Of a stretch of 64,000 nucleotides of DNA, positions 1 to 8,274 are shown one piece after another (the first letter of the stretch is position 1; each line of letters begins with the position of its first letter). The position numbers were made by a program, and so were the translations under genes. The notes beneath the pieces were generated by a model. The model was not told the origin of the DNA. It was given only the letters and a program-made list of their open reading frames with translations, and did no database searches. The DNA lies in contig NZ_FNJV01000006.1 in the NCBI RefSeq assembly GCF_900103125.1, positions 186,001 to 250,000 on the forward strand, written 5' to 3'. This DNA comes from Mucilaginibacter sp. OK268 (GTDB lineage Bacteria; Bacteroidota; Bacteroidia; Sphingobacteriales; Sphingobacteriaceae).

Positions 1-221
1 TAAGCCGGCTCTTATTGTTTTAATATGGCCTGGAAATTAAAGGTTATATTAATTATAAAGTAATAATAAATAATAAATGCGATATTTGTCATACATCTGT
101 CAGGCTGCTGATAAAAATATCGCATCCAAAAAGAACGGATAATTATTGGGGGAAACCTCATTATGGCGGGTAGGATGAATGGCAGATATAATTTTTTAAA
201 CCATTAAACATTTTACCTTCT
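1..221. other. Upstream region without a recognisable gene
   Basis: AT-rich leader before the DUF3078 gene. No open frame or RNA gene was recognised. It presumably carries the promoter for the gene at 222, but no clear Bacteroidota-type promoter (TTTG / TAnnTTTG) was found. Confidence 0.4.
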
Positions 222-1106
222 ATGAAAAAGCTTTCCCTATTATTAGCCGCACTATGCATGGCTGCTATCAGTTATGCTCAAACCCCTGCAACAACTCCCG
301 ACACCGCCAAAAGATGGAAGATACACGGTGAAAACACTTTTTTGATCAGCCAAAGCTCGTACAAAAACTGGTCGGCAGGTGGTGTAAATGCCTTTGCCGG
401 TAACCTGATCTTTAATTATGATTTTAACTACAAAAAAGACGTATGGAGCTGGGACAATAAAGTGATCCTGGGGTATGGATTAAGTAAACAACAGGATGCA
501 GGCTGGCGCAAAAACGACGATCGTATAATCCTGAACAGTTTATTGGGTCGCCAGGCATCAAAATACTGGCTATATACATTTTATATGAACTTCCAGAGCC
601 AGTTTACCAAAGGCTATGATTATAATACCACGCCAAAAACATTGATATCAAATTTCCTGGCACCGGCTTATTTGACCTTCGGTCCGGGTTTTGCCTACAA
701 ACGTTCTGATAATTTCAGGATCAATATTTCGCCAGCCGCGGCACGTATCATTATCGTTCAGAATGATTCATTGTCGCATGTAGGTGCATTTGGCGTTACA
801 CCTGATCATAAAAGTCTGTTCCAGTTTGGAGCCTCGTTGGATGCCTATTACAAGGTTAACCTGGTACAGAATATCAGCCTGGAAAATATCCTGAAACTAT
901 ACTCAGATTACCTGCACAAACCAGGCGATATCTATACTGACTATACCGCTAACCTGTTTATGAAAGTAAATAAGTTTGTAACGGTTAATGCCGGCGCGCA
1001 ATTGATTTATGACGGTAAAACCCGGATACCTAATGGAGATGGGACTTCCAAGATAGCCCTACAGGTTAAACAGATCTTCGGAGCTGGGTTAACATATAAG
1101 TTTTAA
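222..1106 (+). CDS. DUF3078 family outer-membrane protein
   Basis: A 294-residue exported protein with a clear signal peptide (about residues 1-19, ending AYA before Gln20). The body has the aromatic-rich alternating pattern of an outer-membrane beta-barrel and ends in Phe (TYKF). The segment with SYKNWSAGG and the W-DNK-ILGYGLSKQ region match the DUF3078 family, common in Bacteroidota and of unknown function. ATG at 222 follows directly on the AT-rich leader and gives an intact signal peptide. The gene stands alone, with a strong hairpin terminator right after it. Family assignment is by recognition; an outer-membrane location is inferred. Confidence 0.82.
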   Translation: MKKLSLLLAALCMAAISYAQTPATTPDTAKRWKIHGENTFLISQSSYKNWSAGGVNAFAGNLIFNYDFNYKKDVWSWDNKVILGYGLSKQQDAGWRKNDDRIILNSLLGRQASKYWLYTFYMNFQSQFTKGYDYNTTPKTLISNFLAPAYLTFGPGFAYKRSDNFRINISPAAARIIIVQNDSLSHVGAFGVTPDHKSLFQFGASLDAYYKVNLVQNISLENILKLYSDYLHKPGDIYTDYTANLFMKVNKFVTVNAGAQLIYDGKTRIPNGDGTSKIALQVKQIFGAGLTYKF

Positions 1107-1126
1107 TTACTCCAACAATACTTTAC

Positions 1127-1160
1127 AAAAGCCCCTTAACTTTATGGTTAAGGGGCTTTT
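1127..1160. terminator. Rho-independent terminator, probably bidirectional
   Basis: Perfect stem AAAAGCCCCTTAAC / GTTAAGGGGCTTTT around a short TTTAT-G loop, with A-rich and T-rich flanks on each side. It lies between the convergent genes ending at 1106 (+) and 1179 (-), so it can serve both. Confidence 0.9.
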
Positions 1161-1178
1161 CCTTATAAAAAGGAAGCT

Positions 1179-1817
1179 TTATTTTACAGCTTCAACCTTA
1201 AAATTCTCAAAAGTTACCGGGAAGCTCAGTTTACCCGGAGCTGCGGCTACCATACCAATTTTTACCTTTTTATCGGGCGGGAAATAAGCCAGGCGAAGCA
1301 TATCATATTTCTGCCCGTCAAAAGAGTATTTGATCTCTACATAATCGCCCTTGCGCAATAGTTTTAACCATACCGATTTAGGACTGTCATGACGCGGTAC
1401 TACCGACCAGTCAGACACTTCACGGGTAACTACAGCGCTCACGTTTTGTACACCCTCCACATATTCAATACCGGTTTTAATCCAGTTTTTTTCGTCGATA
1501 CGCACCATTAGACCCGCCTGGTGAAACAGTTCATGATAGCTGCCGGTAATTTTTACGCTGGCCTCAAAGTTACCGGCCATTTCCTGGTAGTAAAACGGAC
1601 CGTTATCGCGCTTAAACCCATAATGCGTAACCTGCCAGTAATCGGTGCTTGGATCAACAGTAAAGGTTAAGCTGGCAGCATCACCCGCCCATTTGGAGGG
1701 TTGGTTAAACCATTTCATGGCAGGATTGCTTTGAGCAAAAACGCCGGTTACAGCAAGCAGGCAGATCATAGCGGTTAATTTGATTTTTTTGTTCAGGATG
1801 TAGCAGAATGTTCTCAT
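1179..1817 (-). CDS. DUF1349 family secreted protein (concanavalin-like fold)
   Basis: A 212-residue exported protein with an N-terminal hydrophobic signal (about residues 1-28, ending VFAQ). The rest matches DUF1349/YesU-like beta-sandwich proteins: the W-x-VTHYGF-x-DNGPFYY region, an AGLMVRIDEKNWIKTGIE segment, and the late MVAAAPGK motif. These folds are often lectin-like or accessory to glycoside hydrolases; no catalytic function can be read from the sequence. Transcribed convergently with the DUF3078 gene and sharing its terminator. The ATG at 1817 gives the complete signal peptide. Confidence 0.82.
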   Translation of the reverse strand: MRTFCYILNKKIKLTAMICLLAVTGVFAQSNPAMKWFNQPSKWAGDAASLTFTVDPSTDYWQVTHYGFKRDNGPFYYQEMAGNFEASVKITGSYHELFHQAGLMVRIDEKNWIKTGIEYVEGVQNVSAVVTREVSDWSVVPRHDSPKSVWLKLLRKGDYVEIKYSFDGQKYDMLRLAYFPPDKKVKIGMVAAAPGKLSFPVTFENFKVEAVK

Positions 1818-2001
1818 TTTTTAGATGGATAAGTGTGCTGCCAAGATAGGAAATAAGTTTGGGGGCGTATATCAGGGCATGTACTTTCCAACATAAATCA
1901 GCGTTAAGAAGCTGTCGTCATTTATGTGTAAACAAAACTTTATGGCGACTGAGTAGTTGTTCTTTATTGTACTATATTTAAGCATAAAAAAAATCAAAAA
2001 C

Positions 2002-2877
2002 ATGAGATATCGAATATCCATTTTAGCCCTGCTTGCAGTAGCAGTGCTAAGTCAAAGTTGCGTAAGCACAAAGAAATATAAAGAGCTGGATGCCAACTAT
2101 ACCCAGCTCCAGAACAGTACCCGCGATCTGAGCGTTAAGTACCAAACCAGCGAGCAGGCACTGGCAGTAGCCAATGGCCGGGTAAGCAGCCTGGAGGATC
2201 AGTTAAAGTCTGAACGGTCAAACGTAAAAGCATTACAGGACGCGTTGGATAAATGTTTAAATTCCAGCAACCAGGGCAGCGTAAATATTTCTAAACTGGT
2301 TGATGAGATCAACAGCTCAAACCGTTATATCCAGCAACTGATAAATGCCAAAAGCAAAAGCGATTCGCTTAATATGGTGTTAACCAACAACCTTACCCGT
2401 TCATTAAGTCCTCAGGAAACACAGGATGTTGATGTGAAGGTATTGAAAGGCGTGGTTTACATTTCGCTTTCTGATAACATGCTGTACAAATCTGGCAGCT
2501 ATGAAATCTCTGATAAAGCAGGTGCAACCCTGAGCAAAATTGCCAAGATCATTACCGATTACAGCAATTATGATGTGCTGATAGAAGGTAACACCGATAA
2601 CGTGCCTATCTCACAGAAAAACATCCGTAACAACTGGGACCTGAGCGCATTGCGTGCATCGTCAGTAGTGCAGGCCCTGCAAAACAATTACCAGGTTGAT
2701 CCTAAACGCCTAACAGCTGGCGGTCGTGGTGAATACAACCCGATTGCTGATAACAGCTCTCCAACCGGGAAAGCGCAAAACAGGCGTACACAAATTATCA
2801 TTACACCAAAACTCGATCAGTTTATGGACCTGATAGGCAAAGCGCCAGCGCCACAGCCATTAGCACCACAGAAATAA
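2002..2877 (+). CDS. OmpA-family peptidoglycan-associated lipoprotein
   Basis: A 291-residue protein. I place the start at ATG 2002 rather than an upstream TTG at 1957, because it gives a textbook lipoprotein signal with Cys at residue 20 (SQSC). A heptad-like coiled coil covers about residues 25-110. The C-terminal half (about 160-275) is an OmpA/MotB-type domain with GNTDNVPIS, LSALRASSVV, GGRGEYNPIADN and a late NRRTQI motif, which bind diaminopimelate in peptidoglycan. It should tether the outer membrane to the wall. The Pro/Ala-rich tail is typical of secreted Bacteroidota homologues. A strong terminator follows, so it is monocistronic. Confidence 0.9.
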   Translation: MRYRISILALLAVAVLSQSCVSTKKYKELDANYTQLQNSTRDLSVKYQTSEQALAVANGRVSSLEDQLKSERSNVKALQDALDKCLNSSNQGSVNISKLVDEINSSNRYIQQLINAKSKSDSLNMVLTNNLTRSLSPQETQDVDVKVLKGVVYISLSDNMLYKSGSYEISDKAGATLSKIAKIITDYSNYDVLIEGNTDNVPISQKNIRNNWDLSALRASSVVQALQNNYQVDPKRLTAGGRGEYNPIADNSSPTGKAQNRRTQIIITPKLDQFMDLIGKAPAPQPLAPQK

Positions 2878-2896
2878 GAAGAATAAGTAATTATTT

Positions 2897-2932
2897 AAAA
2901 AGCGGCGGTCATGAAAATGACAGCCGCTTTTT
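2897..2932 (+). terminator. Rho-independent terminator of the OmpA gene
   Basis: Stem AAAAGCGGC-GTCAT / ATGAC-GCCGCTTTTTT with a short loop and a T-run on the plus side, 20 bases past the OmpA stop codon. Confidence 0.88.
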
Positions 2933-2980
2933 TGTTTTGAGATCGATGAAGAGTTTCGTTGCTATGTTATTACAATCTGA

Positions 2981-3622
2981 TTAATTGTCTTTAACAAAAC
3001 GTACAGAAAATCTGCATGAATTAATATAGTTCCTATACTCTACAGTTACAAAGTTTAATGAAGCGCCTCTGTCATTCGTTATCCGCAAAGTATACTGAAC
3101 AAAGGAAAACGGTCCTACCGAAGCTGTCCAAAAAGTGGTATCCGTTCCCGTTCCCTCATAAGCATTATAGGCCAGACCCACAGGGTAAGCATTAAAGCCG
3201 CTATCATTTGTACCTTGTGTTAAACTCCAGCCAGATTTTGATCTAAGTTTTGTTGAAACAGCGGCGTCGCCTTGCACATTATTATTGATGTCTTTAGTAG
3301 CTCCTAAAAACAGCAGTAATTTATCGGCGTCTTCCCGGGTTGGTAAGCGCCACCCCGCCGGTAAAGTGATGGCCATAGCTTGAGTCAAGCTATAAAACTT
3401 TCCGGTAACAGGATCGTTATCAAGGCTCCTATTATAATTTTCACCTCCGGGGCCATTATAATTGACAGCGGTCCAGGTTTGGGTGCCAATTTTTACAGTA
3501 GCATAGTTGGTGCCGTTAATGTTTACGACGTTAGTGTCCCCGGGTTTTGTGTCGTTTTTTTTGCTACAGGAAATGGTTGAAAAAATTGAGAAGAGCAGAA
3601 TCAGCAGGTGTCCTTTTTTCAT
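2981..3622 (-). CDS. FISUMP-domain lipoprotein
   Basis: A 213-residue protein with a lipoprotein signal (lipobox ending ISC, Cys about residue 19). From about residue 33 it is a FISUMP domain (Fibrobacter succinogenes major paralogous domain): KIGTQTWTAVNYN, a YSLTQAMAI segment, PAGWRLPTREDADKLL, a WSL/GFNAYPVGL segment, FWTAS, and the final CRFSVRFVKD motif. The fold resembles formylglycine-generating-enzyme or C-type-lectin-like domains; the function in Bacteroidota is unknown. It is isolated, reading towards the OmpA gene's terminator. Confidence 0.88.
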   Translation of the reverse strand: MKKGHLLILLFSIFSTISCSKKNDTKPGDTNVVNINGTNYATVKIGTQTWTAVNYNGPGGENYNRSLDNDPVTGKFYSLTQAMAITLPAGWRLPTREDADKLLLFLGATKDINNNVQGDAAVSTKLRSKSGWSLTQGTNDSGFNAYPVGLAYNAYEGTGTDTTFWTASVGPFSFVQYTLRITNDRGASLNFVTVEYRNYINSCRFSVRFVKDN

Positions 3623-3770
3623 GATGGTTTTGTGATCGGTCTGGATTTTAATTTATGCTTCCAAAAATACCAGATCTATGTTAACTTATTGTGATGAAAA
3701 AGAGGGCCTCTTGAAGTTTCTCCTTATGCTGGCAAATGTAATTCCTGTCGCTTTTTGTAACAACCCGTTT

Positions 3771-3786
3771 ACGCAATCGTTTCCGT
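3771..3786. promoter_or_regulatory. Possible LacI-type operator upstream of the oxidoreductase gene
   Basis: ACGCAATCGTTTCCGT is 12 of 16 positions palindromic around a central CG, the layout of LacI/GalR-family operators. It lies 92 bases before the ATG at 3878, in front of a gene of a sugar-related family. The site is imperfect and only inferred; no LacI-type regulator is encoded in the window. Confidence 0.28.
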
Positions 3787-3877
3787 ATATTATTGTTGGC
3801 TTTTCAGGCTATTTCTTCGATATTTGGTTGGGCCGGTTAAACGGACCTGCTATATTTAACCAATTTACCTATTCTTC

Positions 3878-5233
3878 ATGGAAAAATCACGCCGTACTTT
3901 TATCAGGCAGGCTGCGCTGGCGGGTGCCGGTGTAATGCTTGCTCAGAAAAGCTGGAGCGCCCAAAGTTATAAACGCATCATCGGTGCTAACGACCGCGTG
4001 CGGGTTGGTGTAGTAGGCTTTTCAGACAGGCACCGCAGCTCACATATCCCCAGCTTTATGAACCACTACAAGGAACTCAATTTTGAAGTGGTTGGCGTAT
4101 CTGATATCTGGAAACGGCGTCGTGAGGAAGGGGCGGCCATCTGGAAAGAGAAGATGCAGCATGATGTAAAGGCGTATCGCAATAACGAAGAAATGTATGA
4201 TAGTAAAGCGGTCGACGCGGTATTTATCAGTACGGCCGATTTTCAGCACGCGCGCCACACCATTGAGGCGGTAAAAGCAGGCTGCGATGCTTATGTAGAA
4301 AAACCTTTCGCCGAAACCATGGAAGATAACCGCGCCGCACTCAAAGCGGTAAAGGAATCGGGCAAGATTGTACAGATAGGCTCACAACGCCGCAGCGGTG
4401 CCAATTACCATGCGGCTAATGATTTTATACGCTCGGGCAAGTTTGGCCCTATCACCATGGTGGAACTTACCTGGAACGTGAACCAGCCGGGCCGCTGGCG
4501 TCGGCCAGAGTTGCTGGGTTTGCTCAAAGAAGAAGATACCGATTGGAAACGATTTATCATGAACCGCCCATATGAGGCTTTTGATCCCCGTAAATATTTG
4601 GAGTACCGCCTATTTTGGCCATATTCATCTGGTTTGGCCGGTCAGTGGATGAGCCACCAGATCGACACGGTACACTGGTTCAGTGGATTGAAACATCCGC
4701 GCAGTGTGGTAGCTAACGGTGGTATATACGTATGGAAAGATGGCCGTCGAAACTGGGATACCATTTTGGCCGCCTTTGATTACGGTCCGCTGGATGACCC
4801 GTCAACAGGCTTCCAGGTAACTTTTGGCTCGCGCATGCACAATGGCGATGAGCACCCGGCCGAGATCTACTACTCCAACGGCGGCGAACTGAATCTGAAC
4901 ACGAATAAGGTTTCACCAGAAGGTGGCCTGACCCAAAAGATGGCTGATGCCATGCACATGCAGGCCAATCTATTGCCCGAGATCAACCTGGCTAATACCG
5001 AAAAAGTGGTAGTATCTGCCAATACCGGCGGCGATGTGCTTACCTCAAACCATGTGCGTAACTGGATGGAATGTGTACGCAGCCGTAAAGAACCGCATGC
5101 CCCGGTTGACGCCGGTTACAGTCATTCCATAGCCAATATCATGACTAATGCAGCCGTACATACCGGCTATAAAGCCACTTTTGATGAGGCTACGCAGGAA
5201 GTAATGGCTAATGGTAAGGTGTTTAAATATTAA
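3878..5233 (+). CDS. Gfo/Idh/MocA-family oxidoreductase, Tat-exported
   Basis: A 451-residue NAD(P)-dependent oxidoreductase of the Gfo/Idh/MocA superfamily. The N-terminus KSRRTFIRQAALAGAG is a Tat signal with the twin arginine, so the protein is exported folded. The Rossmann segment starts near residue 40 (VRVGVVGFSDRH); the family EKP motif is present (YVEKPFAETM), and the C-terminal alpha/beta domain carries W-x-SHQIDTVHW. Family members oxidise or isomerise sugars, inositols or glycosides; some act as glycoside hydrolases using NAD, so the substrate cannot be named. The next gene (DUF6807) follows after 119 bases of repeat hairpins, and the two may act together in sugar breakdown. Confidence 0.9.
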   Translation: MEKSRRTFIRQAALAGAGVMLAQKSWSAQSYKRIIGANDRVRVGVVGFSDRHRSSHIPSFMNHYKELNFEVVGVSDIWKRRREEGAAIWKEKMQHDVKAYRNNEEMYDSKAVDAVFISTADFQHARHTIEAVKAGCDAYVEKPFAETMEDNRAALKAVKESGKIVQIGSQRRSGANYHAANDFIRSGKFGPITMVELTWNVNQPGRWRRPELLGLLKEEDTDWKRFIMNRPYEAFDPRKYLEYRLFWPYSSGLAGQWMSHQIDTVHWFSGLKHPRSVVANGGIYVWKDGRRNWDTILAAFDYGPLDDPSTGFQVTFGSRMHNGDEHPAEIYYSNGGELNLNTNKVSPEGGLTQKMADAMHMQANLLPEINLANTEKVVVSANTGGDVLTSNHVRNWMECVRSRKEPHAPVDAGYSHSIANIMTNAAVHTGYKATFDEATQEVMANGKVFKY

Positions 5234-5245
5234 AACCTCACCCAA

Positions 5246-5264
5246 CCCTCTCCAAAGGAGAGGG
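5246..5264. terminator. Intergenic hairpin, repeat-type terminator
   Basis: Perfect stem CCCTCTCC / GGAGAGGG with an AAA loop, followed by CTTTAAAACTTTT. The surrounding ACCTCACCCAACCCTCTCC phrase is a kind of intergenic repeat often seen in Sphingobacteriaceae. Confidence 0.6.
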
Positions 5265-5300
5265 CTTTAAAACTTTTGGGAAAGAAATTTATCTCCGATA

Positions 5301-5328
5301 CGTCATTGCTTCGTACCTCGCAATGACG
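5301..5328. repeat. Palindromic intergenic repeat
   Basis: CGTCATTGC / GCAATGACG, a 9-bp perfect stem with a 10-base loop, just upstream of the DUF6807 gene. It overlaps an alternative upstream start (5323) and so argues for translation from the ATG at 5353. Confidence 0.65.
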
Positions 5329-5352
5329 CGTTTATTTAACCTTATAAATACT

Positions 5353-6390
5353 ATGAGAACCATAAAAACTTTAAGCATCATTCTGCTTGCAGCAGTATCT
5401 TCATTAGCACAGGCTCAAAAAGCAGAGCCAGTAAAGATCGTTAAAACGTCAAAGGATAAAATAGATATTTCAATCGGCGGTAAGCCTTTCACCAGTTTTC
5501 TTTTTCCGGATACGCTGGAAAAGCCCGTGTTGTATCCTTTGTACACCGCCGGTGGTACGGTGGTAACCCGTGGTTTTCCGCTGGCACCACGTGCAGGTGA
5601 CCCGGTTGATCATCCGCACCACATCGGTATCTGGTTTAATTTTGAAAACCTCAATGGGCTCGATTTCTGGAACAATTCGTACGCTATCCCCCAAAGTAAA
5701 AAGCACGCTTACGGTTGGATCCGTACCGATAAGATATTGGAAACCAAAAGCGGCAGTACAGGGATACTTTCTTATCATGCCAACTGGACCAATCAGCAAA
5801 AGGAGGTGATCCTGGAAGAAACAACCCGCTTTGAATTTAGTGGGGATGCCAGCCAGCGCATTATCGACAGGTACACAACCCTGAAAGCCGATATGGATGC
5901 TGTTTTTAAAGATGCCAAGGATGGCCTGCTGGGCCTGCGTTTTGCGCATGAATTGCAAATTCCCGATACGGCAGATCAGAAATATACCGACGACAAAGGC
6001 AATGTAACCGTTGTAAAAGGCGGGAAGGATAATATCGCCAACGGAACCTACCTCACGAGTGCAGGCAAAACCGGTAACGACGCCTGGAGCACGCGGGGCG
6101 TATGGTGTAAAGTTTACGGTAAAATGGGTGCTGACTCGGTAAGCATAGCCATTATCGATCATCCGCAGAATCCTAACTATCCAACCTTCTGGCATGCCCG
6201 TGGTTACGGACTGTTCGCGGCCAACCCGCTTGGTGAAAAGATATTTACCAACGGCAAATCAGAAAAGAACCTGACATTGAAAAAAGGGGAATCGGTAACC
6301 TTCCGTTATCGCATCGTGATCAGCAACGGTACGCAAACCACTAGTGTGGCAAAGCTTAATGAATTGGCTGGTAGCTTTAGTAAAAAATAG
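5353..6390 (+). CDS. DUF6807 (PmoA-like) secreted protein
   Basis: A 345-residue exported protein from ATG 5353, with signal peptide SIILLAAVSSLAQAQ; an upstream frame start lies inside a palindromic repeat and is rejected. It matches the DUF6807 / 'methane oxygenase PmoA' annotation group, which is in fact a family of secreted Bacteroidota/Planctomycetota proteins with no link to methane oxidation. Conserved features seen: TRGFPLAPRAGD, the DHPHHIGIWF motif with paired histidines, LDFWNN, and a late NPNYPTFWHARGYGLFAANPLG segment. These proteins sit next to Gfo/Idh/MocA oxidoreductases, as here, and are thought to act on sugars; the activity is unproven. Confidence 0.8.
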   Translation: MRTIKTLSIILLAAVSSLAQAQKAEPVKIVKTSKDKIDISIGGKPFTSFLFPDTLEKPVLYPLYTAGGTVVTRGFPLAPRAGDPVDHPHHIGIWFNFENLNGLDFWNNSYAIPQSKKHAYGWIRTDKILETKSGSTGILSYHANWTNQQKEVILEETTRFEFSGDASQRIIDRYTTLKADMDAVFKDAKDGLLGLRFAHELQIPDTADQKYTDDKGNVTVVKGGKDNIANGTYLTSAGKTGNDAWSTRGVWCKVYGKMGADSVSIAIIDHPQNPNYPTFWHARGYGLFAANPLGEKIFTNGKSEKNLTLKKGESVTFRYRIVISNGTQTTSVAKLNELAGSFSKK

Positions 6391-6554
6391 AGTAATATAG
6401 CCCATGGTTAGACATTAAAAAAAAGGGCTGTCATGCTGAGCGCCGTCGAAGCATAGTGGGCGGGTCTCTACGCTCGACCCTTCGACGTAGCTCAGGGTGA
6501 CAGCCCTTTTTTTGAACAGTATTTGTTCATTATGTCTAACCATGGGCTATTACT
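6391..6554. mobile_element. MITE-like palindromic element, copy 1
   Basis: A 164-base imperfect palindrome starting directly after the DUF6807 stop codon. Outer ends AGTAAT / ATTACT; perfect 19-bp terminal repeats at 6397-6415 and 6532-6550 (ATAGCCCATGGTTAGACAT and its complement). The middle holds a second nested stem around GGGCTGTCA / TGACAGCCC with a CTTCGAC core. It has no coding capacity. Copy 2 at 11171-11331 is the reverse complement with only scattered differences, so this is a mobile or amplified unit. Its T-run stem could also terminate transcription. Confidence 0.8.
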
Positions 6555-6685
6555 TAGAAATAGGGTATAAGAAAGTTTATATCATTTAGGCTGCTTTTGC
6601 TTTTTATTTAATATTATATTCTGTTTTATTTTTTATTTCAAAATTATATTTTGTATAATTGTTTAATTCGAAATATAAATCTAAT

Positions 6686-8140
6686 ATGAAGACGTTACGT
6701 CAACTACTCATTCTGCCTTTGCTGCTCTTGGTGCAGCTATCGGCTTTTGCGCAAAGCGATACAGAAGACAAAATACAGCAGGTAGAAACCAACCTGGTGG
6801 GTTCCCTACAAATAGCAGGTGAAAAACCGGGCACCTTGCAGGAGCGCATGACTTTTTATAAAGTGAACGGCCTGAGCATAGCGGTGATCCAGAATTACCA
6901 TATTGCCTGGGCCAAAGGTTATGGCCTGGCCGATGACAGTTTAAAAATTCCGGTAACACCGCAAACACTTTTCCAGGCAGCATCTATCAGCAAATCATTA
7001 AATGGGGTTGGGGTACTTAAGCTGATGCAGACGAAAAAGCTTGACCTGTATACCGATATCAACACCTACTTAACCAGCTGGAAATTTCCTTATGATAGTT
7101 TGAGCAAAGGTAAAAAGATTACTGTGGCTAACTTACTGAGCCATACAGGGGGCTTAGGCATACATGGCTTTCCGGGCTATCGGCAAGGCAAGCCCTTGCC
7201 AACCATTGTACAAATACTTGATGGACAAAAGCCGGCAAATACGTCTGCCGTCCGCTCTATGTATGAGCCGGGGTTAAAGTCGGAATACTCGGGTGGTGGC
7301 ATCACCATTTCGCAAATGATCGTGATGGATATTACCCACGAACCTTATGCTGACTATATGAAAAAAGAAGTACTGCAACCTTTGGGTATGACCAGCAGTA
7401 CTTACAGCCAACCTCTTATAGGTATTAAACCAGCCTTGCTGGCCACAGCGTACTACGCCAACGGTAAACAAATACCCGGTAAATATCATATTTACCCGGA
7501 ACAGGGAGCCGCTGGTTTATGGACAACACCTACCGATTTGGCCAAATACATTATTGAAACACAACTGGCTTACGAAGGAAAGTCGGCAAAGGTGCTCAAC
7601 CAGGCCACAACTCAGCTCCGTCTTACACCCTACCTGGATAAAACAGCCGCTTTAGGTGTATTTACCGAGGATATGGACGGGACTAAGTATTTTGGACATG
7701 GGGGCTCTAATGCCGGTTTCCGCAGCCAGTATTATGGTAGTTTGGAGGGTGGCAACGGTGTAGTGGTAATGGTTAATTCGGACCGGGGCGATATTATACC
7801 GGAGCTGGTTAACGGCGTAGCCAAAGTTTACGGTTTTAAAGGCTTATACCGTTCGGTAGTTAAAACCATCGTTAGCGTACCGGATGCTGTGATGCAAATC
7901 TATGTTGGTAAATATGCCATAACACCTACTGTTACATTAACCATTACGTACGAAGAGGGCAAGTTGAAAGGCCAGCCGACTGGTCAATCAAAATTGATCC
8001 TTTATCCTGAAAGCCAAACTAAATTTTTCCCCAGGGAAGCCCCCGTAAATGTAGAATTTGTAAAAGACGCCGCCGGAAAGGTTAACGAAGTGGTGGTATT
8101 AGAGAATGGTCACCGGACCGAAGCCAAAAGGATCCAATAA
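6686..8140 (+). CDS. Serine hydrolase, class C beta-lactamase-like
   Basis: A 484-residue exported protein from ATG 6686, giving signal peptide LLVQLSAFAQ; a TTG 27 bases upstream is less likely. The beta-lactamase/PBP-like domain (about 25-380) shows the S-x-x-K nucleophile motif (AASISKSLNG), the Tyr motif EYSGGG in place of the usual YxN, and the late HGG triad (FGHGGSNAGF) in the KTG position. A C-terminal beta domain (about 400-484) is like DUF3471. Family members are peptidases, esterases or D-Ala-D-Ala-type enzymes acting in the periplasm; antibiotic hydrolysis cannot be claimed. It is flanked by the MITE-like element and a tRNA-like fragment. Confidence 0.85.
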   Translation: MKTLRQLLILPLLLLVQLSAFAQSDTEDKIQQVETNLVGSLQIAGEKPGTLQERMTFYKVNGLSIAVIQNYHIAWAKGYGLADDSLKIPVTPQTLFQAASISKSLNGVGVLKLMQTKKLDLYTDINTYLTSWKFPYDSLSKGKKITVANLLSHTGGLGIHGFPGYRQGKPLPTIVQILDGQKPANTSAVRSMYEPGLKSEYSGGGITISQMIVMDITHEPYADYMKKEVLQPLGMTSSTYSQPLIGIKPALLATAYYANGKQIPGKYHIYPEQGAAGLWTTPTDLAKYIIETQLAYEGKSAKVLNQATTQLRLTPYLDKTAALGVFTEDMDGTKYFGHGGSNAGFRSQYYGSLEGGNGVVVMVNSDRGDIIPELVNGVAKVYGFKGLYRSVVKTIVSVPDAVMQIYVGKYAITPTVTLTITYEEGKLKGQPTGQSKLILYPESQTKFFPREAPVNVEFVKDAAGKVNEVVVLENGHRTEAKRIQ

Positions 8141-8148
8141 TATAGGTA

Positions 8149-8172
8149 GGGTTCGAGTCTCGCCTGCTACAC
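8149..8172 (+). other. tRNA 3'-end-like fragment
   Basis: GGTTCGAGTCTCGCCTGCTAC resembles the T-loop and 3' acceptor strand of a tRNA. No matching 5' half is present; the bases upstream are the end of the hydrolase gene. It could be an integration scar or chance. Confidence 0.25.
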
Positions 8173-8274
8173 ACAAAGGTTGGGATGCATTTACAATTTT
8201 AATGAGGTTTGTAGTTACTGTGCAAATAAAAAGCATTTAAGTATATTGTACACATTAACCATATCTGGCTATCT

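Noticed and set aside
3678..3935. 85-codon plus-strand frame before the oxidoreductase
   Set aside because: No ribosome-binding context or recognisable protein features; overlaps the Tat signal of the real gene in another frame.
5470..6195. 241-codon minus-strand frame
   Set aside because: Antisense to the DUF6807 gene, whose frame has clear family motifs and a signal peptide.
5323..6390. Methane/ammonia monooxygenase PmoA
   Set aside because: The family is sometimes labelled PmoA, but it is a secreted soluble protein without membrane helices or copper-site features of methane monooxygenase.
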